The position numbers and the translations under genes were made by a program. Shown one piece after another: positions 1-8,082 of a stretch of 64,000 nucleotides of DNA (its first letter is position 1; every line of letters starts with the position of its first letter). The notes under the pieces were generated by a model that saw only the letters and a program-made list of their open reading frames with translations, made no database searches and had not been told where the DNA came from. The stretch comes from Silvibacterium sp035945555. GTDB taxonomy: Bacteria > Acidobacteriota > Terriglobia > Terriglobales > Acidobacteriaceae. The stretch covers positions 1 through 64,000 of the forward strand of contig DASZAG010000131.1 of the NCBI GenBank assembly GCA_035945555.1, read 5' to 3'.

Positions 1-875
1 GCAAGCTGGCCCTCGATATTTCCTTCATTGACGTGGTGGTCCCATCCACCGATATCGGCGAAAGCGACTTCAACTCCAAGATTTGCCTTAAGAAGCTGCG
101 CTATCTGCTTCATATTATTGCCGAATTGTCCTTTCGGGTAATCGGCACCGTTACCGGGCGCGTAGTGAACGGGGTCAGTGGACCTGAGCATTTTGATCGC
201 TTCGAAGGTTTCCGCGCCGGTCCCGCGAAGGAGTGAGGAGGTGCTGTCGTCGTATAGCGACTCAAAAAGACCGCTGACCGCTGCGGCATTTGGGTTACGC
301 CCTCCCACCGCGAAATTCGCGACATCACTCATGGCGATGACCGGGACTTTGCCCTCGAGAGTCCGCGAAACATCGGCTCCCATGGAAACGGCCCGGAACG
401 GGGTTTCGGCGCAACAATGGCGCTTGTCCTGCGCCTGTAAGGCGCGGTTGAGCCAACCATCTGTGGTGGCCTTGTAGCCGGGTGTGCCGGACTCCATGTA
501 GTCCTGGGCATCAAAATGTGAGCGGGTGGGGTCAAGGGATCCGACGGCATGGATGATCGCAAGCTGCTTCTGGTCCCAGAGCCGTTTGAAAGGGGCGAGG
601 GCTGGATGGAGGCCGAAGAATCCATCGAGATCCAGCAGCTGTTCTTTCGGAATTGCGATGCTGGTGCGCGCCTGGTAGTAATAGGTCTCCGCGTGCGGCA
701 CCACGATGTTTAGCCCGTCTGCAGCACCGCGCTGGAAGAGTATGACGAGACGTTGCGGCTTCCCGGAAGTCGAAGTCTCGGCGCACAGCGCACGCGTTAG
801 AAAGCCAGGTATGGCCGCAGTTCCTACCAGCGCCATGGCTCCATTCCGCATGAAGGCTCGTCGCGTGATCGCCAT
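1..875 (-). CDS. DUF1501 family exported protein, partial (C-terminal end outside window)
   Basis: The minus-strand frame is open from an ATG at 875 to the left edge of the window, so about 291 N-terminal residues are visible and the C-terminus is missing. The start is preceded by GGAAGGGAAA. The N-terminus ITRRAFMRNGAMAL looks like a Tat signal with paired arginines. It is followed by RLVILFQRGAADGLN, HPALAPF, and SHFDAQDYMESG, with GGWDHHVNE near the cut end, which together are characteristic of DUF1501 proteins (alkaline-phosphatase-like fold by family knowledge; no enzymatic activity established). It lies 33 bases after the DUF1800 gene on the same strand. DUF1800 and DUF1501 genes are usually paired, so the two probably form one operon and act together outside the cytoplasm. 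The family call is firm; the function is unknown. Confidence 0.85.
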   Translation of the reverse strand, partial: MAITRRAFMRNGAMALVGTAAIPGFLTRALCAETSTSGKPQRLVILFQRGAADGLNIVVPHAETYYYQARTSIAIPKEQLLDLDGFFGLHPALAPFKRLWDQKQLAIIHAVGSLDPTRSHFDAQDYMESGTPGYKATTDGWLNRALQAQDKRHCCAETPFRAVSMGADVSRTLEGKVPVIAMSDVANFAVGGRNPNAAAVSGLFESLYDDSTSSLLRGTGAETFEAIKMLRSTDPVHYAPGNGADYPKGQFGNNMKQIAQLLKANLGVEVAFADIGGWDHHVNEGNIEGQL

Positions 876-908
876 TGCTCGTATTTCCCTTCCTTACCGC
901 AAAATATG

Positions 909-3056
909 CTAACGCCGCTGGAACTCCGGTGAACCGATGAGCAAGGCCGCCATAATGGCCCGTTGCATGCTGGTCGTTTGCGCGCCTGAACGATTAGGAC
1001 CAGGATCAAACGGGTTGGCGCCGCCATCACCGGCGAGGGCCACTGACGCAGCCGCGCGGGTTTGCTGCACGGTTTCGCTGAGGCTCTCTAAAACAGCCTC
1101 ATGCATTCCCTCGGGTGCGGGCGCGTGGAGGATCGCCTGCTCCAGAAGAGCCTCCACCTGCTCTGGATTGACGTTGGGTTTTTGTTCAGCAGCGTCAGGG
1201 CCGAGGAATTGATCCAACGAAACCGCGACACCTGGAATGCGGTTCGACGCGAGGGCAAGCGCGAAGTTCATGCGGTCGATCAGTTCGGATGAACTTCCCC
1301 ATGCATCGTTGGTCATCGAATATCCGTTCGGCTGCTGAGTTCCGGTGAGAGGCATGCCCATCACGCGCAGTTCCGAGACGAGACGATAAGGTTGCGACAC
1401 GTCGGCATTTGTTGCGCGCACGGCGGAAACCACATAGTCGAGTGGGGTCTTGATCTTGTTGCCGGTATCGGGCGCAGACCAGAACTCCGGCGAATCGATC
1501 ATGGTTTTCAGGACCTTGGCGATGTCTCCGTGAGTGGAGAGAAACGTCTTCGCTATGCGGTTGACAAGGGCCTGGGATGGATGGTCGCTGACAAAGCGCA
1601 CAGCAAGTTCGCGGGAGATGAAGTGTGCGGTAGCAGGGCTGGTAGCGAGAATGTGGAGTAGCTGAAGGCCCTCGTCCTCGCCTCCCTGTCTGATTCGGTG
1701 CCCGATCACGATTTTGTCTCCGGGCTCGTGACGGTTTGGCTCAAATTGGAATCCGCCGCCCTGGCGGGGTGGCGCAACTGTCCATCCGGTGAGGACGCGG
1801 GCGGCCTGAATAACATCCTGCTGACTGTAGCCGCCGTCCACCCCCAGGGTGTGCAACTCCATCAGTTCCCTGCCATAGTTTTCGTTGATTCCAAGGCGCG
1901 GCTTGATGTGCGATTGCGAAGGAACCGCGCCCCGCATGGCGCGCACGTCAGCATTCATCATTTGAACGAGCTGCAAACGCGGAGTGCCGGGGTATTCGCT
2001 GCGTAAGGCTGCGATGGAATCTGGGCCGATGCTCTGAATGTTGTCGAGATAGATGAGCATTGCCGGGCTGTGGGCAACGGCGTCCAGGAGATCCTCAAAC
2101 CTGCCGAGCGCGTGAGGAGCAATTGCTTCACTTTCAAATTGCGAGAGGTAATATGGCTCAATTTCGTTTTTGTTGGTGAAGATGTTGAAGTGGTTCAGCC
2201 AGAACTCGGTCATGACACGCTCGAGTTGCCGCTGGCTGTAGATGTCCTCCTGCAGCCGGACTGCCTCAGTCTCGTTCACGACAACCATGCGCGGATTGAG
2301 GAGCGCGACGACGGTTTCGCGCTGTTCGGGAGTCATTCCTGCTACAAGATCAGGACGGTCCCTAGGGGCCATTGAGCGCACAAGCAAGGGCATCTGCCCC
2401 GCCCGCAGGTTCAGAAGCTTTTGATAGCGCTGTTGCGGAGGAAGCTCGAGGAGAACTGCTGTATCAATGCCGGTGGGATGGTCGGGCTCGTCGATCTGCG
2501 AAGAAGGCGCGTTATCGGCGGATTCGGCCATCACGTTCGCTGGTTGTGACGGCCCCACAGCCAAGGCATTGTCATTCTGATTCGCTACCTTCGACTGCTT
2601 CGCTAGCTTTCTTTGCTGGATGATTGCGATCTGGCTTTCCCAAATCGCTTTTTGGGGCTGACGGTTGGGGATCTGAAAGCGGCCATTGAGCGCCTGGCGG
2701 ATCAGGTTGGGCGAAGGAAAGCGCACCATGAGTTGCTGCGGAGTCATGAACGGCGCACGGTAGCCGGCGAGCCGTTGGTCGAGAGCGCTATCGTCGATTT
2801 TGGCAGGATGCAATTGCAGGTTGAGCCAGCGGTCGATGCCGATGGCTTCAACCTGTTGGATATCGCCGGGGCGAGGCCCGAATGTCATTCGGTCGAGGAG
2901 ATGGAGAGCCTTTGCGTCCTGAATTTTCGCCGCGGCCCCAGGGGCATCTCGCTTTGGCAATGAAGCACGGGCCGCGAATGCCGGTGTACAGAGGCATGGG
3001 AGCAGGCTTCCTGCCAACATTACCGCGATGGTGCCGCGCGGGCTTCGCATGAACAC
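909..3056 (-). CDS. DUF1800 family exported protein
   Basis: About 715 residues. The start is ambiguous: a GTG at 3056 has GAGGGG six bases before it, an ATG lies six bases further in at 3050, and a TTG at 3080 is possible. All give the same hydrophobic signal peptide (TIAVMLAGSLLPCLCTPAFA). DUF1800 hallmarks are visible: RMTFGPRPGD near the mature N-terminus, EFWLNHFNIF around residue 285, NYGRELMELHTLGV around 393, VLTGWTV shortly after, and a C-terminal LDYVVSAVRAT segment. A low-complexity stretch rich in Gln/Asn/Ala (about residues 145-195) separates the first two blocks. The next gene is DUF1501, the usual partner. The family's biochemical role is unknown; location outside the cytoplasmic membrane is inferred from the signal peptide. 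Confidence 0.88.
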   Translation of the reverse strand: MFMRSPRGTIAVMLAGSLLPCLCTPAFAARASLPKRDAPGAAAKIQDAKALHLLDRMTFGPRPGDIQQVEAIGIDRWLNLQLHPAKIDDSALDQRLAGYRAPFMTPQQLMVRFPSPNLIRQALNGRFQIPNRQPQKAIWESQIAIIQQRKLAKQSKVANQNDNALAVGPSQPANVMAESADNAPSSQIDEPDHPTGIDTAVLLELPPQQRYQKLLNLRAGQMPLLVRSMAPRDRPDLVAGMTPEQRETVVALLNPRMVVVNETEAVRLQEDIYSQRQLERVMTEFWLNHFNIFTNKNEIEPYYLSQFESEAIAPHALGRFEDLLDAVAHSPAMLIYLDNIQSIGPDSIAALRSEYPGTPRLQLVQMMNADVRAMRGAVPSQSHIKPRLGINENYGRELMELHTLGVDGGYSQQDVIQAARVLTGWTVAPPRQGGGFQFEPNRHEPGDKIVIGHRIRQGGEDEGLQLLHILATSPATAHFISRELAVRFVSDHPSQALVNRIAKTFLSTHGDIAKVLKTMIDSPEFWSAPDTGNKIKTPLDYVVSAVRATNADVSQPYRLVSELRVMGMPLTGTQQPNGYSMTNDAWGSSSELIDRMNFALALASNRIPGVAVSLDQFLGPDAAEQKPNVNPEQVEALLEQAILHAPAPEGMHEAVLESLSETVQQTRAAASVALAGDGGANPFDPGPNRSGAQTTSMQRAIMAALLIGSPEFQRR

Positions 3057-3150
3057 AGTTAACCCCTCAGCGCATTGCAACTATAGGCTTAAGAACCAAC
3101 GTGGAGAGGAAAGTTGCTGGAATATTCGTCCTAGTGCGCCACAGGAAGGA

Positions 3151-4680
3151 CTAACCTTTGTTTCCTGCCGCAAGCGGAATACGCCGGGAGATCTTCTGCC
3201 ACATGATTTCGCGAACGCTGCCAAAGCCGAATAACCGGTATGAGACAAGGAAGAAAGCGAGTGCGCCGGCTGCGGAGATTATCACCTGTTCGAGATAGTT
3301 GAACTGCGCCATGTGGACCATGGGCCACACCACAGCGAGGCTGCCGACGAACATGATTGCGAAGAGACGAAAGATGGGTGATCGATCGAGGACCATTTTC
3401 CCGGCAAAAAGTCTCGCGTTCAAACGCAGCAGAAGGTATAGAAGCACTATTTCGGTGATTCCCCACAAGACGATGAAGCCCGGAACGCCGAGGAACATCA
3501 TGGCCGGAACTGATAGCAATGCCATCGCGGAGTATCCGGCAATAGTCAGGTACGAAATTTCGCGGACCTGGTTGCTGGAAAACTGGAATTGATACTTGTG
3601 TTCCTTAATGCCGAGGACGGTTGCAGTTATGCCCAGCAGGAGGCATATCTCCGGGTGATACAGACTGTCCTTGTGCAACCAGAAATGCAGCAGAAACGGA
3701 GCTGCGAGCATAGACCCGAACGTAATTGGTACAGTGAAGGTGAGGATGACGCGCTCGGAGTAGTCATAGATTTTGTGCAGCGTCGGCCAGTCCCGCTGGC
3801 CATAGAGCATCGAGACTTCCGGCCCGATCGCCAGGGTAACCATGGAAACCAGCCGCCGCCCCATGGAAAATATTGTTCGCGTGACCGAGTAAATCACTAC
3901 AGCAGCCGGGCCGAGAAGTCGCTGCATGATCAAGATGGGAAGCTGATATGCGAGTACGTTGGAGGAATATAGAAGAGCATATTGGCCGCTTGGCTTGAGG
4001 ACAGCCATCATCGACCCAGGTTTCCAATAGCGGAGCGTCGGGCGAATGTCCGGTGCGAGGCGATGGAGATCAATCACCATCAATACGACCGAAATCAGGG
4101 TCAAAAGGACCTGCACGCCGGCAATCCAGTAAAAGGCGAAGTGCCGAAGGGCAAGAGCCGCCATGGCAAACACAACGATCAACTGAGTGGTTGAGTTCCA
4201 GGTTGTGCCGCGATGCGCAGAGCCAAAAACCGCGTACTTCCCGCCGAAGAAGCCAGTAAGCATGCTCGCGGTAATTTGGCCGCCAAGCAAGTACAGAGTC
4301 AGCTGCGCTTCAAATCTCGGAATGGTGAGATGAAGCCACGAGTCGAGCGGCATTGCGAAGATAACGAGCAAAACCAGCCATGAGATGAAGAAGAGAGAAA
4401 GCAGCATCCGCAAACCAGCGGATTGCACATACTTACACTCCTCCACTTCGCCACGGCTGTAGAGGATCGTCATCTGCATATAGGTGTAGGTCTGCAGGCC
4501 GAAATTGAGCGTGCTGAGATATCCGATGGCTGCACTCAGCGCCAGCCATTCACCGTAGAGCACGATCCCATAGGTCTTCAAGAATGCCGCGGGCAGAATG
4601 AGCTGACTCGCAACCGTCACGAGCTGAGCGCCGTTGCCAGCGGCGAACATCTTGAAAATGCGCTTTGTACTCTTGCCCAT
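3151..4680 (-). CDS. Oligosaccharide flippase (Wzx/MATE-like, polysaccharide biosynthesis protein)
   Basis: About 509 residues from the ATG at 4680 (MGKSTKRIFKMFAAGN); an in-frame GTG at 4746 would add 22 residues without hydrophobic character. The protein has about a dozen hydrophobic segments spread over its length and the N-terminal pattern KRIFKMFAAGNGAQLVTVASQLILPAAFLK, shortened here to its recognisable start, typical of the polysaccharide flippase branch of the MOP superfamily. Such proteins move lipid-linked oligosaccharides across the inner membrane. It follows the nuclease-family gene closely on the same strand, but no glycosyltransferase is adjacent, so its substrate cannot be read from context. 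The exopolysaccharide genes at 41-47 kb lack a flippase, and this gene could serve them in trans; that is inference. Confidence 0.75.
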   Translation of the reverse strand: MGKSTKRIFKMFAAGNGAQLVTVASQLILPAAFLKTYGIVLYGEWLALSAAIGYLSTLNFGLQTYTYMQMTILYSRGEVEECKYVQSAGLRMLLSLFFISWLVLLVIFAMPLDSWLHLTIPRFEAQLTLYLLGGQITASMLTGFFGGKYAVFGSAHRGTTWNSTTQLIVVFAMAALALRHFAFYWIAGVQVLLTLISVVLMVIDLHRLAPDIRPTLRYWKPGSMMAVLKPSGQYALLYSSNVLAYQLPILIMQRLLGPAAVVIYSVTRTIFSMGRRLVSMVTLAIGPEVSMLYGQRDWPTLHKIYDYSERVILTFTVPITFGSMLAAPFLLHFWLHKDSLYHPEICLLLGITATVLGIKEHKYQFQFSSNQVREISYLTIAGYSAMALLSVPAMMFLGVPGFIVLWGITEIVLLYLLLRLNARLFAGKMVLDRSPIFRLFAIMFVGSLAVVWPMVHMAQFNYLEQVIISAAGALAFFLVSYRLFGFGSVREIMWQKISRRIPLAAGNKG

Positions 4681-4747
4681 GTACGATGACCTGGCTCCGA
4701 ATGAGACTTTGCTGGATCGCGATGCTGCGCGTGAGAGGCACGACACT

Positions 4748-5233
4748 TTACATCTTGTAGCGGCCCAGGTCTTCGTCGCCGAGGTCTTCCAGCCACTTCT
4801 TCACGTCCTGCGAGGACGCCTGTTCGGCGGGATTGGGGAGGACTTTGGCCGTGCGCAGCACTTCTTCGTCTACGAAGATGGGGCAGTCGGCGCGAAGGGC
4901 GAGGGCAAGCGCGTCTGAGGGGCGAGCGTCGAGCGAGATGATTTCGCCGTTCTGCTCCATCCAGACGACAGCGTAAAAGGTGTCGTCTTTGAGCTCCGTG
5001 ACGACAACGCGCTTGACCTGAGCGTTCAAACTATCGATGGCGCTCCGCAAAAGGTCATGCGTGAGTGGACGCGGCGTCTGGGTCTTCTCGACTTCGAGTG
5101 CGATGGCGTTTGCCTCGTAGAGGCCAACCCATATCGGCAACAACGCTTCGCTTTGAGGGTCTTTGAGCAGCACGATCGGCATATTCGTGGAGGGGTCGAC
5201 CATAAGACCGCGAATTTTCATCTCGATTTCCAT
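4748..5233 (-). CDS. Bifunctional nuclease family protein (DUF151)
   Basis: 161 residues, starting MEIEMKIRGLMVDPSTN. The DUF151 core is present: LLPIWVGLYEANAIALEVE (residues about 29-47), PRPLTHDLL, and a C-terminal SLDARPSDALALALRADCPIF segment followed by a charged tail (VKKWLEDLGDEDLGRY). Members resemble plant bifunctional nucleases with reported RNase/DNase activity; bacterial roles are poorly defined. Its ATG overlaps the miaB stop by one base (TAATG), so translation is very likely coupled to miaB, an arrangement seen in many bacteria and consistent with an RNA-related role. The family assignment is firm and the function is only inferred. Confidence 0.88.
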   Translation of the reverse strand: MEIEMKIRGLMVDPSTNMPIVLLKDPQSEALLPIWVGLYEANAIALEVEKTQTPRPLTHDLLRSAIDSLNAQVKRVVVTELKDDTFYAVVWMEQNGEIISLDARPSDALALALRADCPIFVDEEVLRTAKVLPNPAEQASSQDVKKWLEDLGDEDLGRYKM

Positions 5234-6600
5234 TAGACCGCCTCGCCCACCAGGCTATTCGGAAAACTGCTTGTGACGCGAACCTTGATGTAATTGCCTA
5301 AAGCCGGGAGAATCGGCTGCTTCGTGGTGAAGTTCAGCGTCTTGTTCTGCGAGGTACGCCCTGTGATTTGCCCGCGCGCTTCGTTGTAGCCCTCGACCAT
5401 GGCTTCGCACTCCTCGCCGATGTGCCTGGCGTAGTTGCCGCGTTGGATTTCGCGCTGGTGATCGAGCAGAAGCTGAAGGCGTGCGGATTTCTGCTGATCC
5501 GGGATGGAATCAGGCATGCCCACGGCGGGAGTATTCGGGCGCGGTGAATACTTGAAGGCAAACACGCCGTCGTATTGAACATCGGCAAGCAGGCTGACGG
5601 TTTCCTCAAAGTCGGCATCCGTCTCGCCGGGGAATCCGACGATGATGTCCGTTGTCATGCTGATGGGACGCTTCGCGGCCTTGATCCATGAGATGCGCTC
5701 GAGATACCAGTCACGCGTGTATTCGCGCTGCATGAGGTGCAACACGCGTGATGAGCCGCTTTGCACGGGAAGATGCACATGATCACAGAGCGTTGGCACG
5801 GCGTCGATCGCTTCGACGATGTCACACGTGAAATCGCGAGGGTGCGATGTGGTGAAGCGCACGCGGCGGACGCCAGGAACTTCTCCCACAGAGGCAAGAA
5901 GTTCGGCAAAGGTGCATTTCCCTTCCGGGTCGCGATAGGAATTTACGTTTTGGCCTAGAAGCTGGACTTCGGTATAGCCCAGGTCGGCCATGCGGCGTGC
6001 CTCATTGAGCACAGAGGTTGATGTGCGGCTGCGCTCCTTTCCGCGTGTGTATGGGACAACGCAGTAGGCGCAGAACTTGTCGCAGCCCTCGATGATGGTG
6101 ATGTAGCCGCGATGGGGGTTCGAGCGGGCTGTGAACTCGGTCTCAAAGGTCTCGTCGGTCTGGCGATCGTCCAATCCGGTGATGCGGGTGCCTCCGCGTT
6201 CGAGTTGGACGAGCATTTCCGGCAATTTGCGATACGAGGCTGAGCCTGACACCAGCGAGACGTAGGGAGCGCGCTCGAAAATCTTTTCGCCTTCCTGCTG
6301 TGCCACACAGCCCAGCACGCCGAAGCGTTTGCCCTGGGCATGGAGCTTCTTGTAATCGTTGAGGCGATGGAAAACCTTCTGCTCGGCCTTGTCCCGAATT
6401 GAACAGGTGTTGTAGAGGATGAGGTCTGCGTCTTCCTCGAATTCGACACGATTGTAGCCTTCATGCTGAAGGGTTCCGATGACCTTCTCCGAGTCGTGGG
6501 CGTTCATCTGGCACCCAAAGGTTTCGATGTAAAAGGTCTTTGGGCGACCTGCCGGAGTGGCTTTGTCGGGTGATTCGATTGTGGTTTCCGCCTTCGACAT
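5233..6600 (-). CDS. miaB: tRNA-2-methylthio-N6-dimethylallyladenosine synthase MiaB
   Basis: 455 residues, full length for MiaB. It would insert the methylthio group at A37 of tRNAs reading UNN codons, in the cytoplasm, using two 4Fe-4S clusters. The N-terminal UPF0004 domain has its three cysteines (C30 in ETFGCQMN, C66 in NTCSIRD, C98 in LGCVAQ). The radical-SAM motif CxxxCxxC is C173, C177 and C180 (GCDKFCAYC, followed by VVPYTRGKE). A TRAM domain occupies the C-terminus (ECEAMVEGYNEARGQ onward). Pattern DRQ..E and the YTRGKERSR continuation favour MiaB over RimO or MtaB. It ends in a one-base overlap with the nuclease-family gene. Confidence 0.95.
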   Translation of the reverse strand: MSKAETTIESPDKATPAGRPKTFYIETFGCQMNAHDSEKVIGTLQHEGYNRVEFEEDADLILYNTCSIRDKAEQKVFHRLNDYKKLHAQGKRFGVLGCVAQQEGEKIFERAPYVSLVSGSASYRKLPEMLVQLERGGTRITGLDDRQTDETFETEFTARSNPHRGYITIIEGCDKFCAYCVVPYTRGKERSRTSTSVLNEARRMADLGYTEVQLLGQNVNSYRDPEGKCTFAELLASVGEVPGVRRVRFTTSHPRDFTCDIVEAIDAVPTLCDHVHLPVQSGSSRVLHLMQREYTRDWYLERISWIKAAKRPISMTTDIIVGFPGETDADFEETVSLLADVQYDGVFAFKYSPRPNTPAVGMPDSIPDQQKSARLQLLLDHQREIQRGNYARHIGEECEAMVEGYNEARGQITGRTSQNKTLNFTTKQPILPALGNYIKVRVTSSFPNSLVGEAV

Positions 6601-6657
6601 GACTTCCCTAAGTATATCGCTGGGTTATGTCTTGGACGGAGGTGCGCGAGGTCGAGT

Positions 6658-7818
6658 TTATAGTTCCTCGTAGGTGTACTCCAAAGCGCTGACGCGGTTG
6701 CGCCCAAGCCGCTTCGAGAGGTACATGGCTTCATCGCTGCGTTTGAAGAGGGATTCTGGAGTGTCACTTTCGCGGCGCACGGCAATGCCGATGCTGGCGG
6801 TAATGACGTCGAATTGAGGTGGCGCCGCCATTTGCTTAATTTGCAGTCGCAGACGTTCGGCGGTGACCTCGGCCTGATCAGAGCCCATTCCATCGAGAAG
6901 GACAGCGAATTCCTCGCCGCCGTAGCGGGCGACGGAGTCGATTGACCGCACATTATCGCGCAGCAGACCGCTGATTCGACGAATGACTTCATCACCCGCC
7001 TGATGACCGTATTGATCGTTGATGGCTTTGAAATGATCGATGTCAATGAGCAGGAGAGCAAGGGGCCTGCGTCTGCGATTGGGGAGGCGAAGTTCGCGCT
7101 TCAGGATTTCATCGAATGCAGTGCGGTTCAGCAGTCCCGTCAGGCCGTCGGTTGTCGCCATCATTTGCAGGTCCTGGCGCTTCTCGCAGAGCGCCAGCCA
7201 AACAACGGCAAAGCAGCAGGCCATGCCCACCATGAAGTCAAAAACATGAAAAAAAGCCTGAACTGGTTGGGGATGTAGCCGGTCCGGCGATGGCGTCCAG
7301 ACTTTGTTTGCCGTGATTTGCGAGATCTGCAACAGCACAAAGGATGCGAAGACATAACCGGCCACCCGGGCCTCGTAACGGAGAATCTGGCCTTTATGCC
7401 GGAACAGAACGAAGGCGCTCATCGCGACTTGAACACCGACCAACGAAACCCGGACAAGCGCACGCCCTTCAATACTCGGCAATCGATAGGTGAAATAGAG
7501 GCACAAGGCGAATTCGAGGACGACGAGCAGGATCCCGAACCTGATATGCCGTCGTGGCGAGCCGAGGACCGAGACGACGGCCTGATGGAGCAGCACAAGG
7601 GCCAGCACCGCGCCTTCATTGGCGACAACGATGGTGAAGAAGTCCGGAAGGACACCAATGCCCACAAAAAGAAGCATGGTGATCAGAGCACTGGAAAATG
7701 CGCCGACCGCCCACCAAACGCCGCGGTCAGCGTGGCGGGTGCGAGCGAGAATGAGGCAGCCCAGGATAGCCACCAAGAGTGTGAACGCATAGCCAGCGAT
7801 AAGAATCCGGATGGGCAC
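6658..7818 (-). CDS. Membrane-bound diguanylate cyclase (GGDEF domain)
   Basis: 386 residues from a GTG at 7818 that follows GGAAAGGGAAG; an ATG at 7839 gives seven more residues and has a weaker ribosome site. Six or seven hydrophobic segments fill residues about 3-210 and contain no recognised sensor family. The GGDEF domain follows, starting TTDGLTGLLNRTAF and LLLIDIDHFKAINDQYGH. The active-site loop is RYGGEEF (GGEEF at 300-304), intact for GTP condensation to cyclic di-GMP. An RxxD product-inhibition site (RSID, 291-294) lies at the standard spacing. It should therefore be a catalytically active, feedback-inhibited cyclase at the inner membrane; the input signal is unknown. A perfect inverted repeat lies just upstream (7858-7876). 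Confidence 0.92.
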   Translation of the reverse strand: MPIRILIAGYAFTLLVAILGCLILARTRHADRGVWWAVGAFSSALITMLLFVGIGVLPDFFTIVVANEGAVLALVLLHQAVVSVLGSPRRHIRFGILLVVLEFALCLYFTYRLPSIEGRALVRVSLVGVQVAMSAFVLFRHKGQILRYEARVAGYVFASFVLLQISQITANKVWTPSPDRLHPQPVQAFFHVFDFMVGMACCFAVVWLALCEKRQDLQMMATTDGLTGLLNRTAFDEILKRELRLPNRRRRPLALLLIDIDHFKAINDQYGHQAGDEVIRRISGLLRDNVRSIDSVARYGGEEFAVLLDGMGSDQAEVTAERLRLQIKQMAAPPQFDVITASIGIAVRRESDTPESLFKRSDEAMYLSKRLGRNRVSALEYTYEEL

Positions 7819-7857
7819 TACTTCCCTTTCCGCAGGCATGCTGCCTATGGGTTTAGA

Positions 7858-7876
7858 TTTTGTACTTCATACAAAA
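7858..7876. promoter_or_regulatory. Inverted repeat upstream of the diguanylate cyclase gene (operator candidate)
   Basis: TTTTGTA-CTTCA-TACAAAA: seven-base perfect arms around a five-base spacer, 40 bases upstream of the chosen start of the GGDEF gene and in an AT-rich patch. The size fits a dimeric repressor or activator site. No regulator is identified; the call rests on symmetry and position alone. Confidence 0.35.
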
Positions 7877-8003
7877 CATTAAAGTTAAGTTTGACATTTG
7901 GAGGCTAGTTCTTGAAGCGGTCAAACCTCTCCACAACAGTACTTTCGGCACGTTGCAGGGAATACTGTAGTTCGATTGGATCTTCAAGGGTTACTGGAGT
8001 TGC

Positions 8004-8037
8004 AGCTCTCGGCCATTCGGAAGATTGGCCGAGAGCT
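8004..8037. other. Strong hairpin in the leader of the esterase-like gene
   Basis: Twelve-base perfect arms (AGCTCTCGGCCA and TGGCCGAGAGCT) around a ten-base loop, ending 45 bases before the TTG start of the downstream gene. No U-run follows on either strand, so it is not a typical intrinsic terminator. It could be a cis-regulatory RNA hairpin or a protein-binding palindrome. Confidence 0.4.
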
Positions 8038-8082
8038 TCGGGATAAAATGGTCAATTACTTTCGCAGCTAAAGGACGACTGC

